A stretch of 36,221 nt of DNA from Acidobacteriota bacterium (GCA_013288805.1 JABDBE010000028.1:1-36221), one strand, 5' to 3'. Counted from the first letter of the stretch, positions 21,397 to 30,857 are shown. Notes: generated by a model not told the origin, from the sequence alone. Numbers and translations are program-made.

Positions 21397-22440
21397 ATGC
21401 TTCGATCGCATGCCGTTCGTTTCTTGCTTAGCTCTACTGTTGCCTTCATCATTTCTGGTTCGGCCGCCGCCCAGCAAAACGCCAGCACTTTGGCGGTGGT
21501 CAACGGGAGTGCAATTACCGCCAAGGATCTTGAACAGAAGGAGGTCAACCACCTCCTCCAAGCTCAGTATCAGTACTACCAGGCCGAACGCAAGGCCCTT
21601 GATGACCTGATCGTGCAGCGTTTGCTGGACGGAGAGGCACAAAGTCAGGGCATCAGCACCGATGAGCTTTTAAAACGGGAAGTAGATAGTAAGGTGAAAG
21701 ATCCCAGCGAAGATCAATTGCAGGTTTACTACGAGGGTCTGGATTCGAAAGAGCCCTACGATCAGGTGCGAGTCAAGATCCTGGACCACATTCGCGACTT
21801 GCGGAGAGCCAAACTGCGTTCTGCCTATGTCGAGACCCTACGCCTCAAGGCCAACATCGTGATCCAACTGGCACCCCCGACGGCGGACGTTGGCCCAGAA
21901 AGCGCCGCAGTAACGGAAGGACGTTCCGATGCTCCAGTCCAGGTAGTCGAGTTCGCCGACTATCAATGCCCGTATTGCCAAAAGGTAAATCCGGACCTGA
22001 ACAAGCTGATCGACGAGTACGCCGGCAAAGTCTCGGTGGTGTATCGAGATTTTCCGCTACCGATGCATCCGCATGCCGAAAAGGCAGCCGAGGCGGCACG
22101 ATGCGCCGGACAACAGGGCAAGTTCTGGGAATACCACAATCTGTTATTTCATGACAAAAAGCTCGACTCTCCGGACTTGAAGCAAGAGGCCGCCGCTCTC
22201 CACCTGGACTCGGACAAGTTCGATAAATGTCTGGATTCTGCGGAAGAAGCGGCCAACGTCAAGAAAGACCAAGATGAAGGAACGAAGCTGGGGTTATCCG
22301 GCACTCCTAGTTTCTTTATCAATGGCCACTTCATCAGCGGCGCAGTGGATTACGCCACGCTGCACCAAATGGTCGAGCAACAACTGACCTTGTTGTCATC
22401 CGCCAAAGGGGCCTCTCCAGTGGGGTCCTCCCAGAGGTGA
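21397..22440 (+). CDS. Periplasmic DsbA-like thiol oxidoreductase with SurA-like N-terminal domain
   Basis: In the 347-residue product, residues 1-25 form a signal peptide. Residues 30-150 resemble the SurA/parvulin-associated chaperone helices (LAVVNGSAITAKDLEQ...RLLDGEAQSQGIS) without a parvulin domain. Residues 170-335 form a DsbA/thioredoxin-like domain with active site C191-P-Y-C194 and the cis-proline loop GTPSFFING (P304). The family forms or shuffles disulfides in exported proteins. GGGAGGA lies seven bases before ATG 21397. It follows two eight-cysteine secreted proteins in the same direction, so these are its likely substrates (inference). Only the DsbA-type fold is certain; oxidase or isomerase direction is not. 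Confidence 0.88.
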   Translation: MLRSHAVRFLLSSTVAFIISGSAAAQQNASTLAVVNGSAITAKDLEQKEVNHLLQAQYQYYQAERKALDDLIVQRLLDGEAQSQGISTDELLKREVDSKVKDPSEDQLQVYYEGLDSKEPYDQVRVKILDHIRDLRRAKLRSAYVETLRLKANIVIQLAPPTADVGPESAAVTEGRSDAPVQVVEFADYQCPYCQKVNPDLNKLIDEYAGKVSVVYRDFPLPMHPHAEKAAEAARCAGQQGKFWEYHNLLFHDKKLDSPDLKQEAAALHLDSDKFDKCLDSAEEAANVKKDQDEGTKLGLSGTPSFFINGHFISGAVDYATLHQMVEQQLTLLSSAKGASPVGSSQR

Positions 22441-22463
22441 AGCCTCGGCGGTGACAACCAGAC

Positions 22464-22494
22464 CGGGCGGCCGGTTCACTCCGCCGGCCGCCCG
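22464..22494. terminator. Very stable GC-rich hairpin after the DsbA-like gene
   Basis: A perfect 11-bp stem CGGGCGGCCGG (22464-22474) with CCGGCCGCCCG (22484-22494) and a 9-nt loop. No T run follows. It lies 24 bp after the stop and probably ends or protects the operon transcript. Confidence 0.55.
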
Positions 22495-22640
22495 TGATGA
22501 CAACATCGCCGATGAACTTGTCGTTCGCAGAGGCGCAAGTTCCAGATGACGCACGTCCCTCCCCTGATTCATTTCTGAATATTGGCTGGTCGATGACGCA
22601 TCGAGGAGTTGTTATTCCTTGACCCGAAGGCAAGTCTAAG

Positions 22641-24041
22641 ATGAGCACTCAGCTCCTTTTATTGGTTCTCGTTCTTGGCGGTGGAACCCGATTCCTCGCG
22701 GGTCAGAGCGAGTCTTCGATTCCACCGCAGCCGGCAAAGGGTGCGCTCCCTCAAGCGGCGCAGCAGAACATCGCCAGCGGACTTAGCGCGTCCGCGAGCG
22801 CTCTTTCGTTCGGAAATGAGCAGATCAATTCACCGTCTGCTCCTCAACTCCTTACCATTACCAATCCTGGAAAGTCTGAGGTCATATTCAGCGAAGTGAC
22901 CAGCAGCGCACTAGATTTCAGGCTGGTGCACAACTGTGCGTTGGCGCCCGATCCGATGCCAGCGGGTGGGAGTTGCGGCATTTCCATTCAATTCGTTCCC
23001 ATCGCGGTCGGGCCACGAAGCGGAACAATCACAATCGCAATCGGTGGCGATCGTTCGCTGCCGCCACTGATAATTTCGCTGGCGGGCAATGGAACGAACA
23101 GTCCCGTCAAGCTATCTCAGACCTATTTGACGTTTCGGACCCTGCTAGTGGGAATGACCAGTATGCCTCAAGTTGTGCGGCTTACGAATCGCAGCAACAC
23201 AGATCCGGCAAGAATCACGAGCATTACTATTTCTCCTGATTTCGAGCTGGCCGCCACTAACACCCAATGCGCGGCTGGCAACACCCTGGCCCCATTAGGC
23301 AGTTGCAACCTGAGCGTCGTTTGGGCTCCGACTGATTCGGGCACAAGGAGTGGGCAGGTAATGATCGCGGATTCTGACGCCACGCCTCCGCATATTATCG
23401 ATTTACAAGCGACCGCAACCGGTGTTCGGCTTTCGTCCGGCACCCTCAGATGGAATCCTACGGCCGTGGGCAAGACCGGTAATTCGCAGAGCGTGGAAGT
23501 GAGGAATGAGGGCCACACTCCCATAGAAATCGAGAGCATCGAGGCGAGCGGAGATTTCTTTCAGCAAAACACCTGTGGCAAGGAGTTGATTCAGCATCAG
23601 GATTGCTTGATCACGATTTGGTTTCAACCCACCGATGCGGGCAAACGAGTCGGAACGGTATTGATTCATGATTCCGATCCTACAAAGGTGCAACAAACCT
23701 TTCTCACGGGAGTCGGGTCTGCTCTTGACCTATTCCCGGTTGAGATGGATTTTGGCGCTCACGCTGCAGAGAGCACCAGTGCGCCTCAGATCGTTACCGT
23801 TTCTAATCGGGGAATTGCCAAAGTGAACATCGCCGCTGTCAATGTAAGTGGAGATTTTGTTATTCCCGGCAAAACCTGTGGCGACACCATTGCCCCTGGC
23901 CAAAGCTGCCGGGTTAGCATCAGCTTTTCCCCAACCGCGGGTGGCGTAAGAACGGGAGTTCTTAAGATTGAAACTGATAACGGCAGCGTTCCCCAGAACG
24001 TGATCTTGAGCGGGACAGGCCTGAGTGGCATGGAACGATAA
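22641..24041 (+). CDS. Secreted choice-of-anchor D (ASH-like) domain protein
   Basis: In the 466-residue product, residues 1-20 form a signal peptide (LLLLVLVLGGGTRFLAG). From residue 50 to the end there are four or five Ig-like units of about 95 residues. Each has a SFG/VGP start, a P-QLLTITNPGK-like strand and the CxIxIQFxPxxxGxRSGxxxI signature of choice-of-anchor D/ASH repeats (SCGISIQFVPIAVGPRSGTI, SCNLSVVWAPTDSGTRSGQV, DCLITIWFQPTDAGKRVGTV, SCRVSISFSPTAGGVRTGVL). Most units also carry a paired cysteine. The start is ATG 22641. It follows the DsbA-like gene by 200 bp and may also depend on it for disulfides. Surface or periplasmic binding protein. Confidence 0.85.
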   Translation: MSTQLLLLVLVLGGGTRFLAGQSESSIPPQPAKGALPQAAQQNIASGLSASASALSFGNEQINSPSAPQLLTITNPGKSEVIFSEVTSSALDFRLVHNCALAPDPMPAGGSCGISIQFVPIAVGPRSGTITIAIGGDRSLPPLIISLAGNGTNSPVKLSQTYLTFRTLLVGMTSMPQVVRLTNRSNTDPARITSITISPDFELAATNTQCAAGNTLAPLGSCNLSVVWAPTDSGTRSGQVMIADSDATPPHIIDLQATATGVRLSSGTLRWNPTAVGKTGNSQSVEVRNEGHTPIEIESIEASGDFFQQNTCGKELIQHQDCLITIWFQPTDAGKRVGTVLIHDSDPTKVQQTFLTGVGSALDLFPVEMDFGAHAAESTSAPQIVTVSNRGIAKVNIAAVNVSGDFVIPGKTCGDTIAPGQSCRVSISFSPTAGGVRTGVLKIETDNGSVPQNVILSGTGLSGMER

Positions 24042-24096
24042 ATTGTACGCGCACGAGAGTTTTAACAGTTGGTGGAAGACGCAAAGCGGATTAAGA

Positions 24097-24633
24097 CTAC
24101 TCTTTCGGCGCGACAATCTTCCCAATGATCGCTGAGCGGCTCGAGACGTTCATCTTGACCATCATCAGGCGAACAAAACTGTTGACCGTATTCGGGCTGA
24201 TATTCATGCGTGTGGCGATCTCTTTGCTGGTAAGCCCTTCACCCAATAAGCGCGCAGTCTCTTGCTCGCGTGGCGTCAGACCAAACCGTTTCGAGATTTC
24301 CTCCATTGTGAAGTGCTCTGGTGATTTTCTCTCCAGCATGAGCACCACTACCGAATCAGGGTAACTGGGACTTATGCCGGCGGTGAGCGGGAACGCGCGA
24401 CAAAGGTGCATCCGCTTCGCGGACCGGAATTCGCCGACGAAGCTGGTCCGAGTCGACGATTGTCGATCGAGCAAACAGGACCGAATCTTCCTGGTTAGCC
24501 AACCTCGCAAATCGCTGATCTTTTCCGGATTGTCCGGAAATGTGAGGATCTGAATCGCGTCTGCGTTACAAGCAACCATATTTAGCGACACGTCCACCAC
24601 GACCAAACCGGGGCGGGCGGGAGTGGCATTCAT
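24097..24633 (-). CDS. PAS-like/LuxR-HTH transcriptional regulator (paralogue)
   Basis: The 178-residue product has a PAS-like half (RPGLVVVDVSLNMVACNADA...TFPDNPEK) and a LuxR HTH (LTPREQETARLLGEGLTSKEIATRMNISPNTVNSFVRLMMVKMNV). It is a close paralogue of 19062-19646 but transcribed in the opposite direction, so the two bracket the cysteine-rich/DsbA/choice-of-anchor genes. ATG 24633 has AAGGGGAG eight bases upstream, and CTTGC just before that is shared with the other copy. It converges on the choice-of-anchor D gene with a 55-bp gap. A small hairpin AGTGC/GCACT (24789-24802) lies in its upstream region. Confidence 0.85.
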   Translation of the reverse strand: MNATPARPGLVVVDVSLNMVACNADAIQILTFPDNPEKISDLRGWLTRKIRSCLLDRQSSTRTSFVGEFRSAKRMHLCRAFPLTAGISPSYPDSVVVLMLERKSPEHFTMEEISKRFGLTPREQETARLLGEGLTSKEIATRMNISPNTVNSFVRLMMVKMNVSSRSAIIGKIVAPKE

Positions 24634-24877
24634 CGGATTCTCCCCTTGAGCAAGTTAACTATCTCCGAATCTCGCAGCAGCGATTTCGGCTTCGCGTCCG
24701 GGGAGGGACTGAATTGGCGAACGTCTGACTATTTATTCAGTTAGTTACGCGCGGAGATATGTTACTAAAACATTCCTCTTTCAAAGTTAGTGCTTTGGCA
24801 CTACTGATGTCTGTCTACTTCGTTTGACTATGCCCCCGTAATTGCCGGGAGAGACGATGTCTGCTTTGCAATTTGCA

Positions 24878-27800
24878 TCAAGGCACTATCATGCTGATCG
24901 CTGTAGTTTGCGTCATCGCATTCGAAGTGCCCGCATTCGAAGTGCCAGTGACGACGATCTGGTAAGTACCGGGGGACGTGCCAATCGATTCTCCACCGGT
25001 CTTGGTGGCATTACTGCAGGCGCTCTGTATAAGACAACCAGCGACCAATACTAATGTTAAGCAGTAGACGAGGATGCTCCGCCACCTCGACCCCCCAAGT
25101 CCCACAGTACTCACTAGCAGGCCCGGCATCACGAGCCAAATCACGTACACCGAACTCGGCTGATGTTTCTTGAATGATGAGGTCGCTTGAGCCGAGGCTG
25201 GAGCTGTGGTCATGATGGTCAAGGCAGACGTTGCCGGGTTCGCCCCGGGCGTTATTGAAGGCGGTGAGAACTGGCAAGTCGCTCCCTCGGGCATGGTCGA
25301 GGAGCTGCAAGCCAGTAAGACCGCGTTATGGAATCCGTTTTGTGCGGTCGCCGTGATGGTGAAGCGCGCCGGGGTTCCGGGCTCCAGAGTCAAAGCGCCT
25401 GGATCCGCAGTCAGACGAAACTGCGGAGCACCTATCACCACTTGGCCGACAGTAGGTGACGCACTCGATGCATAGTTTCCGTCTCCGAGGTAAGCCGCAG
25501 TTATGCTATGGGTACCTGCGGCCAGGGAAGCGATGGGTAGCTTTGCCGCTCCGTTGCCATCCAAGCTCGATTCGCCAAGTTCTGTTTCTCCATCCAGAAT
25601 TTTTACTTTACCCGTCGGTGCGCCCGTGCCGTTTGAGCTCACTGTTGCTGTGAACACTACATTTTGATTCAGGACGCTTGGATTTGTTGAGGAACTGAGC
25701 CCCGTGCTGCTATTTCCTTTCAGGACGGTTAGCATGAAGTTCTGCTCGGCAGAACCGCCATTGTTTGCGGCCCATAGCTCTGCGTTGAACGTACCGGCGA
25801 TCGCGGACGTACCGCTGAGTGTGCCAGTTCCGTTGTGGTTGTCGACGAACTGGACGCCGCTCGGAAGTAACCCCGTTTCGAAGATGCTAGGATTCGGAAA
25901 TCCTGTCGTCGTCACTGTGAAGGAGCCCGCCGTACCCACCATAAAGTGGGTGTTATCAGCGCTAGTGATCGCAGGCGCCTGGCTAACTTGCAGTTTGAAA
26001 TGTTGCAAAGCATTGGGGATCACGCCGTTTGCTGCGGTGAAACCGATGAAATAGTTCTTCCCTGTATCTGCCGCGGGTGTCCCAGAGAGCGTGCCGGTTC
26101 CGTTGTGGTTATCAACGAACGTGACGCCTTGCGGAATCGTCCCATTGTGACTGATGTTGGAAGTTGGATATCCCTTCGTGGTTACAGTGAAAGAGCCCGC
26201 CGTGCCCACCTGAAAGCTTGTGTGTTCTGGGCTAACAATCGCGGGTGATTCGTGGATCGTGAGTGTAAAGTTCTGTTGAGCGTTCGGCGGAACGCCGTTC
26301 TGCGCGCCGAACGTCAGTTTGTAATTGCCACCTCCGCCTGCGGTTGGAAATCCAGCAAGAGTACCGGTGCCGTTGCCGTTGTCCTTGAATGTGACGCCGT
26401 TCGGCAAAGTGCCGTTCTCTGTAATCGTTGGAAGCGGGAAGCCCGCCGTCGTAATCTGAAACGATCCTGCTTTGCCTACGATGAAGGTTGTGTGATTGTG
26501 GTTGATGATGGCTGGTGCGTGAACGATGTCGATGATCACGCTGGCGGACTGATTGTCCACCGTGGCCGTAGCTTGACCGGCACCGGGATCTGATCCCGCA
26601 GTGTACGTGGAAGCCGCAATTCCGTTGGCTAAGATGGTCTGCGCCGGATTGACGGTACCCAGTGTGCCTTTCAAACTGACGGTTGTGCCGGTGGGAACTG
26701 TGAATCCACCGCGTCCGCTCGAATCGTGGGTCAGGTCGACACTCAACGCGCTCATCGCAAGCGGTTGGATTTGCGTGGGAGATGCGCTAATCGATAGCAC
26801 AAGCCACGGGTTGACGCTTACCGTTCCGCCGAGGCCATCTACGGTATCGCAACCGGCGGATCCGGGACCTTCGTTGCAGCCCCACCAATTGTCTGTGGCC
26901 GTCGCATTGGACCCTTGAGTATAAATTCCTTCGGCATCTCCAGCCTGGTTGCTAACCACACGGGAATTGACAACCGAAAGAGGCGCGCCCTGGTTGAAGA
27001 TGCCGCCCCCCTGCCCAGGACTGCCACTCGCGATATTGAGCATGACCGTGCTTCCGGAGATGCTGGCGCTACTGCCCGTGTCGACATCAGTGAAAACACC
27101 CCCGCCTCGTCCGGGAGAAGATCCGCTGGCAGTTGAAGTGTTTGAGGTTACTGCAGTGTTAATCAGCGATACGTCGCCCCGGCTGCCGGTGCCATTGGTG
27201 ATCGCGATGCCACCCCCGACGTTCCCTTCCGCCGTGTTGTTCGTAATCGTGCAATTGGTCATGCTGAGAGAGCCGCCCCTTAGATTGATTCCGCCACCAC
27301 TCGCGCTCGTTCCTGAGGACGTATTATTCACAAAAACGGCATTAGTGATCGTGTAGCTGTCCCCGATGAAACCGGCCAACATGCCGCCGCCTCCCAGGCT
27401 ACTTACTTTGCCCCCAGTAACGGTCACATTGAACACCGCGCCGGTAACGTTGCCCACCAGGTTGGGATCAAAGTTCAAAACGCGATCCACGCCGTCGGTT
27501 TGCTCGATAATTGTGTTGGCTGCTGTCCCGGTTCCGATGACGGAGATATTAGAACCCGGAACCAACCCGAGCTGAAGCTCCCCGGTATCAAGCGACGTCA
27601 ATTGATAGGTGCCTGCAGGCACATTAATGGCGACGGACCCCATGGCACCGTAGTTATCGGCTGCGCAAACCGCGGTTCGTAAGCTAATCGTGCCGCGGAG
27701 ATCTTTCGGCATGATCGTTTTGTTCGTGCAGGCATTCTGCCGATCCGTATCCGTGGTCGTGGTTACGTTTACGCTGGCTGCCGTTCCAGAGTGGATGATC

Positions 27801-29161
27801 ACAGGCTCGACTTGGGAAGACGTCAATACAACCAAATCACGTCCTCCATCGAGAGTTTGTGGAGTTGCAAATGCGGCCACGGGAGGGCCGGGTAGCTTCA
27901 GCATTGCCGACGCGCTAGAGGTTGCCTTGGACGTGTCGAAGATACTGATCTTACTCTGCCCGACGTCGAGAATCATTAGATCGTGAGTTGGTGAGGCGGT
28001 CAGGCGCGGAGATTGCAACATGAATTGTGCTGCGACCCCGGAACTCGAGGACATGGCGAAACCAAGGCGCTTAGCAATGGTCCAACGGCCCACTGCAGTT
28101 GGACGTGGACGCGTTGCCTGTCGGGCAGAAAGCTCGGCCGCGGTGAGCGGACGCGTATCCAGACTCCCATGCTGCAGTATTCGCACCATGCCGTCATCGC
28201 CCAAGACCGCAATCTCGGTTGTTCCATTGCGATCCCAAATGAAATCTCCCAAGGCGAGAGCTTTCGCATGGAAACCAAGTTGGATGGTTACGCGCCGTGG
28301 TCGGCTATTGAACGCCTCGTAAATTACAACTGCACTCGCTCCTGAAGAAACCGCCAAGTCGGTTCCATCTTCGCCGCCTAATGCTCCCCATGCAATCGAG
28401 GTGGCGGGAGCTGGCAGCGTGTAGGTTGCCGCGCTAATTAAACCGCTCCGGCTTGGTGCAAAGATCAGCAATCGCGGTCCTGCCGGACCATCGATGCCCA
28501 CCGCTACCTGGCCGACGCTTGTGACGGCTAACGCCCTAACCTTCCCCGGCAAGGAGATCGCCCGCGGCTCCTGCAGGTTCCCGCGTCCGTCCCCCTCCAG
28601 GAGATAAAGCCCGCCATTTCTCGTCCCTAAGAGCACGTCTTGGTATCCATCGCGATCGAAATCACCGGTCGCCAAAAAATCTGGAGACTCCGGGACTCGG
28701 AAGATAGCTGCAGAGGGAAGGAATGTAGGCAGTACATCCCCGCGTAAGGCGGCTCGATAAAGGTTCTGATCTTTCGGGGCGAAGGCGTTCGGGTTCCCCC
28801 GCAGCAGCGCGACCAGGCCGCCGCCTGAAGTTCGGTAGCCAAGTACGAGATCGACGGCGCCATCGAGATCGAAGTCTGCGGCTGCCATGCACGTAGGCCT
28901 CGCGGCGCCTGCCTCGAGTGCCCTGACGAAATCTGGCGATCCCTTGTAACTGACTTTTACCTTGGCAGGATTCTTCAGGCCGAAAAGAGGCCTCTCAACG
29001 CCCCGAACCTCCGTCGTGGTGCCAGATGCTGCTCTGCTCTTTGTTGGGAAATATGCGAATCCGAGTGTGATTGCGAGGGCCACTCCAAGGACAGCGAAAC
29101 TAAAACGCCATATTCGGTTCGGATGTGTCCGCCGTTGTGCTGGCGTAGCAGTTCGAGGCAT
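24878..29161 (-). CDS. Giant secreted FG-GAP / beta-helix / Ig-domain surface protein
   Basis: 1427 residues, ATG 29161 with AAGGA eight bases upstream. It has a signal peptide (FSFAVLGVALAITLGFAYFP). Residues 85-400 are FG-GAP/VCBS-type repeats (AAADFDLDGAVDLVLGY, ATGDFDRDGYQDVLLGT) with D-x-D-x-D calcium loops. A CSLREA-like segment follows near residue 490 (ISLRTAVCAADN). Residues 540-770 look like a parallel beta-helix with Asn/Thr-rich rungs. Three He_PIG-like repeats lie at 880-1145, and a bacterial Ig-3-type domain at 1147-1237. The C-terminal Ig-like domain is interrupted by two hydrophobic segments (about 1335-1380) before a last beta-strand tail (GTYQIVVTGTSN). Likely an adhesin or surface matrix protein; no sorting signal recognised. 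Confidence 0.88.
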   Translation of the reverse strand: MPRTATPAQRRTHPNRIWRFSFAVLGVALAITLGFAYFPTKSRAASGTTTEVRGVERPLFGLKNPAKVKVSYKGSPDFVRALEAGAARPTCMAAADFDLDGAVDLVLGYRTSGGGLVALLRGNPNAFAPKDQNLYRAALRGDVLPTFLPSAAIFRVPESPDFLATGDFDRDGYQDVLLGTRNGGLYLLEGDGRGNLQEPRAISLPGKVRALAVTSVGQVAVGIDGPAGPRLLIFAPSRSGLISAATYTLPAPATSIAWGALGGEDGTDLAVSSGASAVVIYEAFNSRPRRVTIQLGFHAKALALGDFIWDRNGTTEIAVLGDDGMVRILQHGSLDTRPLTAAELSARQATRPRPTAVGRWTIAKRLGFAMSSSSGVAAQFMLQSPRLTASPTHDLMILDVGQSKISIFDTSKATSSASAMLKLPGPPVAAFATPQTLDGGRDLVVLTSSQVEPVIIHSGTAASVNVTTTTDTDRQNACTNKTIMPKDLRGTISLRTAVCAADNYGAMGSVAINVPAGTYQLTSLDTGELQLGLVPGSNISVIGTGTAANTIIEQTDGVDRVLNFDPNLVGNVTGAVFNVTVTGGKVSSLGGGGMLAGFIGDSYTITNAVFVNNTSSGTSASGGGINLRGGSLSMTNCTITNNTAEGNVGGGIAITNGTGSRGDVSLINTAVTSNTSTASGSSPGRGGGVFTDVDTGSSASISGSTVMLNIASGSPGQGGGIFNQGAPLSVVNSRVVSNQAGDAEGIYTQGSNATATDNWWGCNEGPGSAGCDTVDGLGGTVSVNPWLVLSISASPTQIQPLAMSALSVDLTHDSSGRGGFTVPTGTTVSLKGTLGTVNPAQTILANGIAASTYTAGSDPGAGQATATVDNQSASVIIDIVHAPAIINHNHTTFIVGKAGSFQITTAGFPLPTITENGTLPNGVTFKDNGNGTGTLAGFPTAGGGGNYKLTFGAQNGVPPNAQQNFTLTIHESPAIVSPEHTSFQVGTAGSFTVTTKGYPTSNISHNGTIPQGVTFVDNHNGTGTLSGTPAADTGKNYFIGFTAANGVIPNALQHFKLQVSQAPAITSADNTHFMVGTAGSFTVTTTGFPNPSIFETGLLPSGVQFVDNHNGTGTLSGTSAIAGTFNAELWAANNGGSAEQNFMLTVLKGNSSTGLSSSTNPSVLNQNVVFTATVSSNGTGAPTGKVKILDGETELGESSLDGNGAAKLPIASLAAGTHSITAAYLGDGNYASSASPTVGQVVIGAPQFRLTADPGALTLEPGTPARFTITATAQNGFHNAVLLACSSSTMPEGATCQFSPPSITPGANPATSALTIMTTAPASAQATSSFKKHQPSSVYVIWLVMPGLLVSTVGLGGSRWRSILVYCLTLVLVAGCLIQSACSNATKTGGESIGTSPGTYQIVVTGTSNAGTSNAMTQTTAISMIVP
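25815..26400 (-). repeat. 270-bp tandem repeats in the surface protein gene
   Basis: The stretch encoding NHNGTGTLSG recurs at about 25821, 26091 and 26361, exactly 270 bp (90 residues) apart. The first two copies are nearly identical around GTTCCGTTGTGGTT; the third has drifted. This marks three He_PIG-like domains made by tandem duplication. Confidence 0.75.
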
Positions 29162-29864
29162 GGGACTATCCTTCTGCTCTGCTCGGATCCTCTCGAGTGC
29201 TCGCGACGACTGAGCTCGTACGGACGTCGATCTAGTCCAGCCAAGAATGGAAATCGCGGCTGATGCTACCCGTTTCCAATTGTTCTATGCACGGTGATCA
29301 ACCCTGAGATTGTCGATCTGGATCAACGCTCGCATCGCGAAGCGCCAAGTTGGAATGACGACCGGGCAACAAGTTGTCACCAACCATGTCTATCAGGGGA
29401 GTAACTTTAGCAAGTGCGCGAGATTCAAAATCGCTCAACGAAAACGGTGTCAGACTCGCAACGGGGGAAGATTCTCGGAACCTCCGCAAGAGTAGGGGTA
29501 GATGATTGCGGTGTCAAGGCGGAGAGATCTGCTCATTTGTCGTAATAAGAAAGTCCTAATCCCTATGGTCTAGTACGTTGGTTGAGAAAAGTGCCGGAAG
29601 CATATTGACAACGGATTTAAAGAGGTCAAGAATGGCTCGCAACCTTTCCCCAAAGGCACTGACCGTGTTCGCCGTATTTGTACTACGAGGCGTAAGACGC
29701 GCAGTCGAAGTAAGTGCCCGTTCCTTAGATAGAACTTGATTCAACACAGAGGTCGCTTCGGACAATCGCGCGGCTAAGCTTGATCCCCTAAAGACGCGCA
29801 ACTTCGAGTGGGGCAGAGAACGCGGGGACAAGTTTTCGCAGATGTAACCAAGGAGGAAATCCAA
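29162..29864. other. Divergent intergenic region between surface protein and pilin genes
   Basis: No gene is supported in these 703 bp. Two minus-strand frames (29298-29489 and the one ending at 29556) have no domain, and the second overlaps the pilin start and ribosome site. A sequence TTGTCACCAACCATGTCTA at 29374 resembles the box upstream of the R1 elements but has no CTGTA arm. GACCG-N6-CCGTA (29661-29676) is a weak palindrome. Confidence 0.35.
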
Positions 29865-30038
29865 ATGAGCAGAACTAGTTTCTTTCGTGTGATGTGGTCA
29901 AACAATGAAGGCCAAGACATAGCCGAATACGCTGTGATGTTGGCCGTGATCCTGGTGATTGTCGTAGGCACGATACGACTAATCGGGGGGAACGCGAACA
30001 ACGTGTTTTCCAGTGTTGCCAGTTCGATTGGCCAATGA
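29865..30038 (+). CDS. Flp/Fap-type pilin component
   Basis: This 57-residue prepilin has a short basic leader, then NNEGQDIAEYAVMLAVILVIVVGTI. It shows the class III (type IVb/Flp) features: cleavage after G16 before a QDIAEYA start with the conserved E and Y, a hydrophobic helix, and a small C-terminus (ANNVFSSVASSIGQ). AAGGAGG lies about nine bases before ATG 29865. Flp pilins are processed by a TadV/CpaA-type peptidase and exported by a Tad system; none of those genes is in this window, so this is an orphan pilin gene here. The protein probably assembles into thin adhesive pili. Confidence 0.88.
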   Translation: MSRTSFFRVMWSNNEGQDIAEYAVMLAVILVIVVGTIRLIGGNANNVFSSVASSIGQ

Positions 30039-30144
30039 TGTAAGCCTCGGGGAGGTGGAAAAGTTCTGGTGCTTCGCGCTCTCCGCTTGCGGTTGAGGCT
30101 TTATGGCTATGCGGCTAGATTCGTGGATGCAACCCCTGCCGGTT

Positions 30145-30486
30145 TCAACTCGCCTTCCCTGGTACTTCCGCATCGAGGTGAAGAATGTTTTCCGGCGCCC
30201 CACTCTTAACCACGATGCTTTGTCTGCCTTGTGCTCCTCGATCCGACATTGTTGAAGTTGGAACCAGTATCATTTTAGTCGCCTGGGCGGAAACCACCGG
30301 AACTGGCGTGCTGGCTCTTTTCGGCAGGACGGAACGTATACCGAGAATAAGATTCTTTGCGACCTTCCCGAAAGTGGCGCCCACAGCCTTCAGGCGCGAT
30401 TTCCGCGACGGCAGATCGAGCGCGGCTCTGTACTTTCGAATCCATTCCTGCTCCTTCTCAGTTGAGCCAACCGTCTCGGTGTCCAT
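30145..30486 (-). CDS. Hypothetical protein
   Basis: The 113-residue product starts at ATG 30486 with a strong AGGAGG four bases upstream, which is the main support. The N-terminal 45 residues look helical and charged (STEKEQEWIRKYRAALDLPSRKSRLKAVG). A mildly hydrophobic stretch (FGKVAKNLILGIRSVL) follows, and the C-terminal half is Val/Ser-rich without clear motifs. No transmembrane helix or signal peptide is convincing. It is convergent with the pilin gene. Function unknown. Confidence 0.6.
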   Translation of the reverse strand: MDTETVGSTEKEQEWIRKYRAALDLPSRKSRLKAVGATFGKVAKNLILGIRSVLPKRASTPVPVVSAQATKMILVPTSTMSDRGAQGRQSIVVKSGAPENILHLDAEVPGKAS

Positions 30487-30857
30487 GCGACCTCCTGCTG
30501 CCGTTCCACCTTGGTTAAACCTTATACGCCACCACTAGAGTTGGAGCAATACAATCCGAAAGACTAGCTAATTGGTTTAGGCGTCCGAATGGTTCTGTTT
30601 ATACAACGACATACCAGTCGCCGATTCGCCCGCACGCATTGTGCAGGTCGTTCCAATGCATCTCTTACGGTTATTCTTGACGGCACGTCTTGCTCTCGGA
30701 AATGTAACAGTGTCCTTCCTGTTCTGGTCGTGTATGCGAACCGCCGCGAAGGATAAAGATTCAACCGAGTTCCTGTCTTCTCAACCAGCCGAGATTCGGT
30801 AGGACATCCGCGCAGCATAGCCTCTTCTCCTGGCCATCCCGCGGCCCGTTTGAGCGT
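30487..30857. other. Intergenic stretch without a supported gene
   Basis: Frames on both strands (for example 30564-30818 minus) lack ribosome sites and known domains. I see no terminator or repeat here. Confidence 0.3.

Noticed and set aside
29661..29676. GACCG-N6-CCGTA as a fifth copy of the palindrome
   Set aside because: Both arms are degenerate and the upstream box is missing.
29556..29864. 102-codon minus-strand frame upstream of the pilin
   Set aside because: It overlaps the pilin start and ribosome site and has no domain; the N-terminal part is low complexity.
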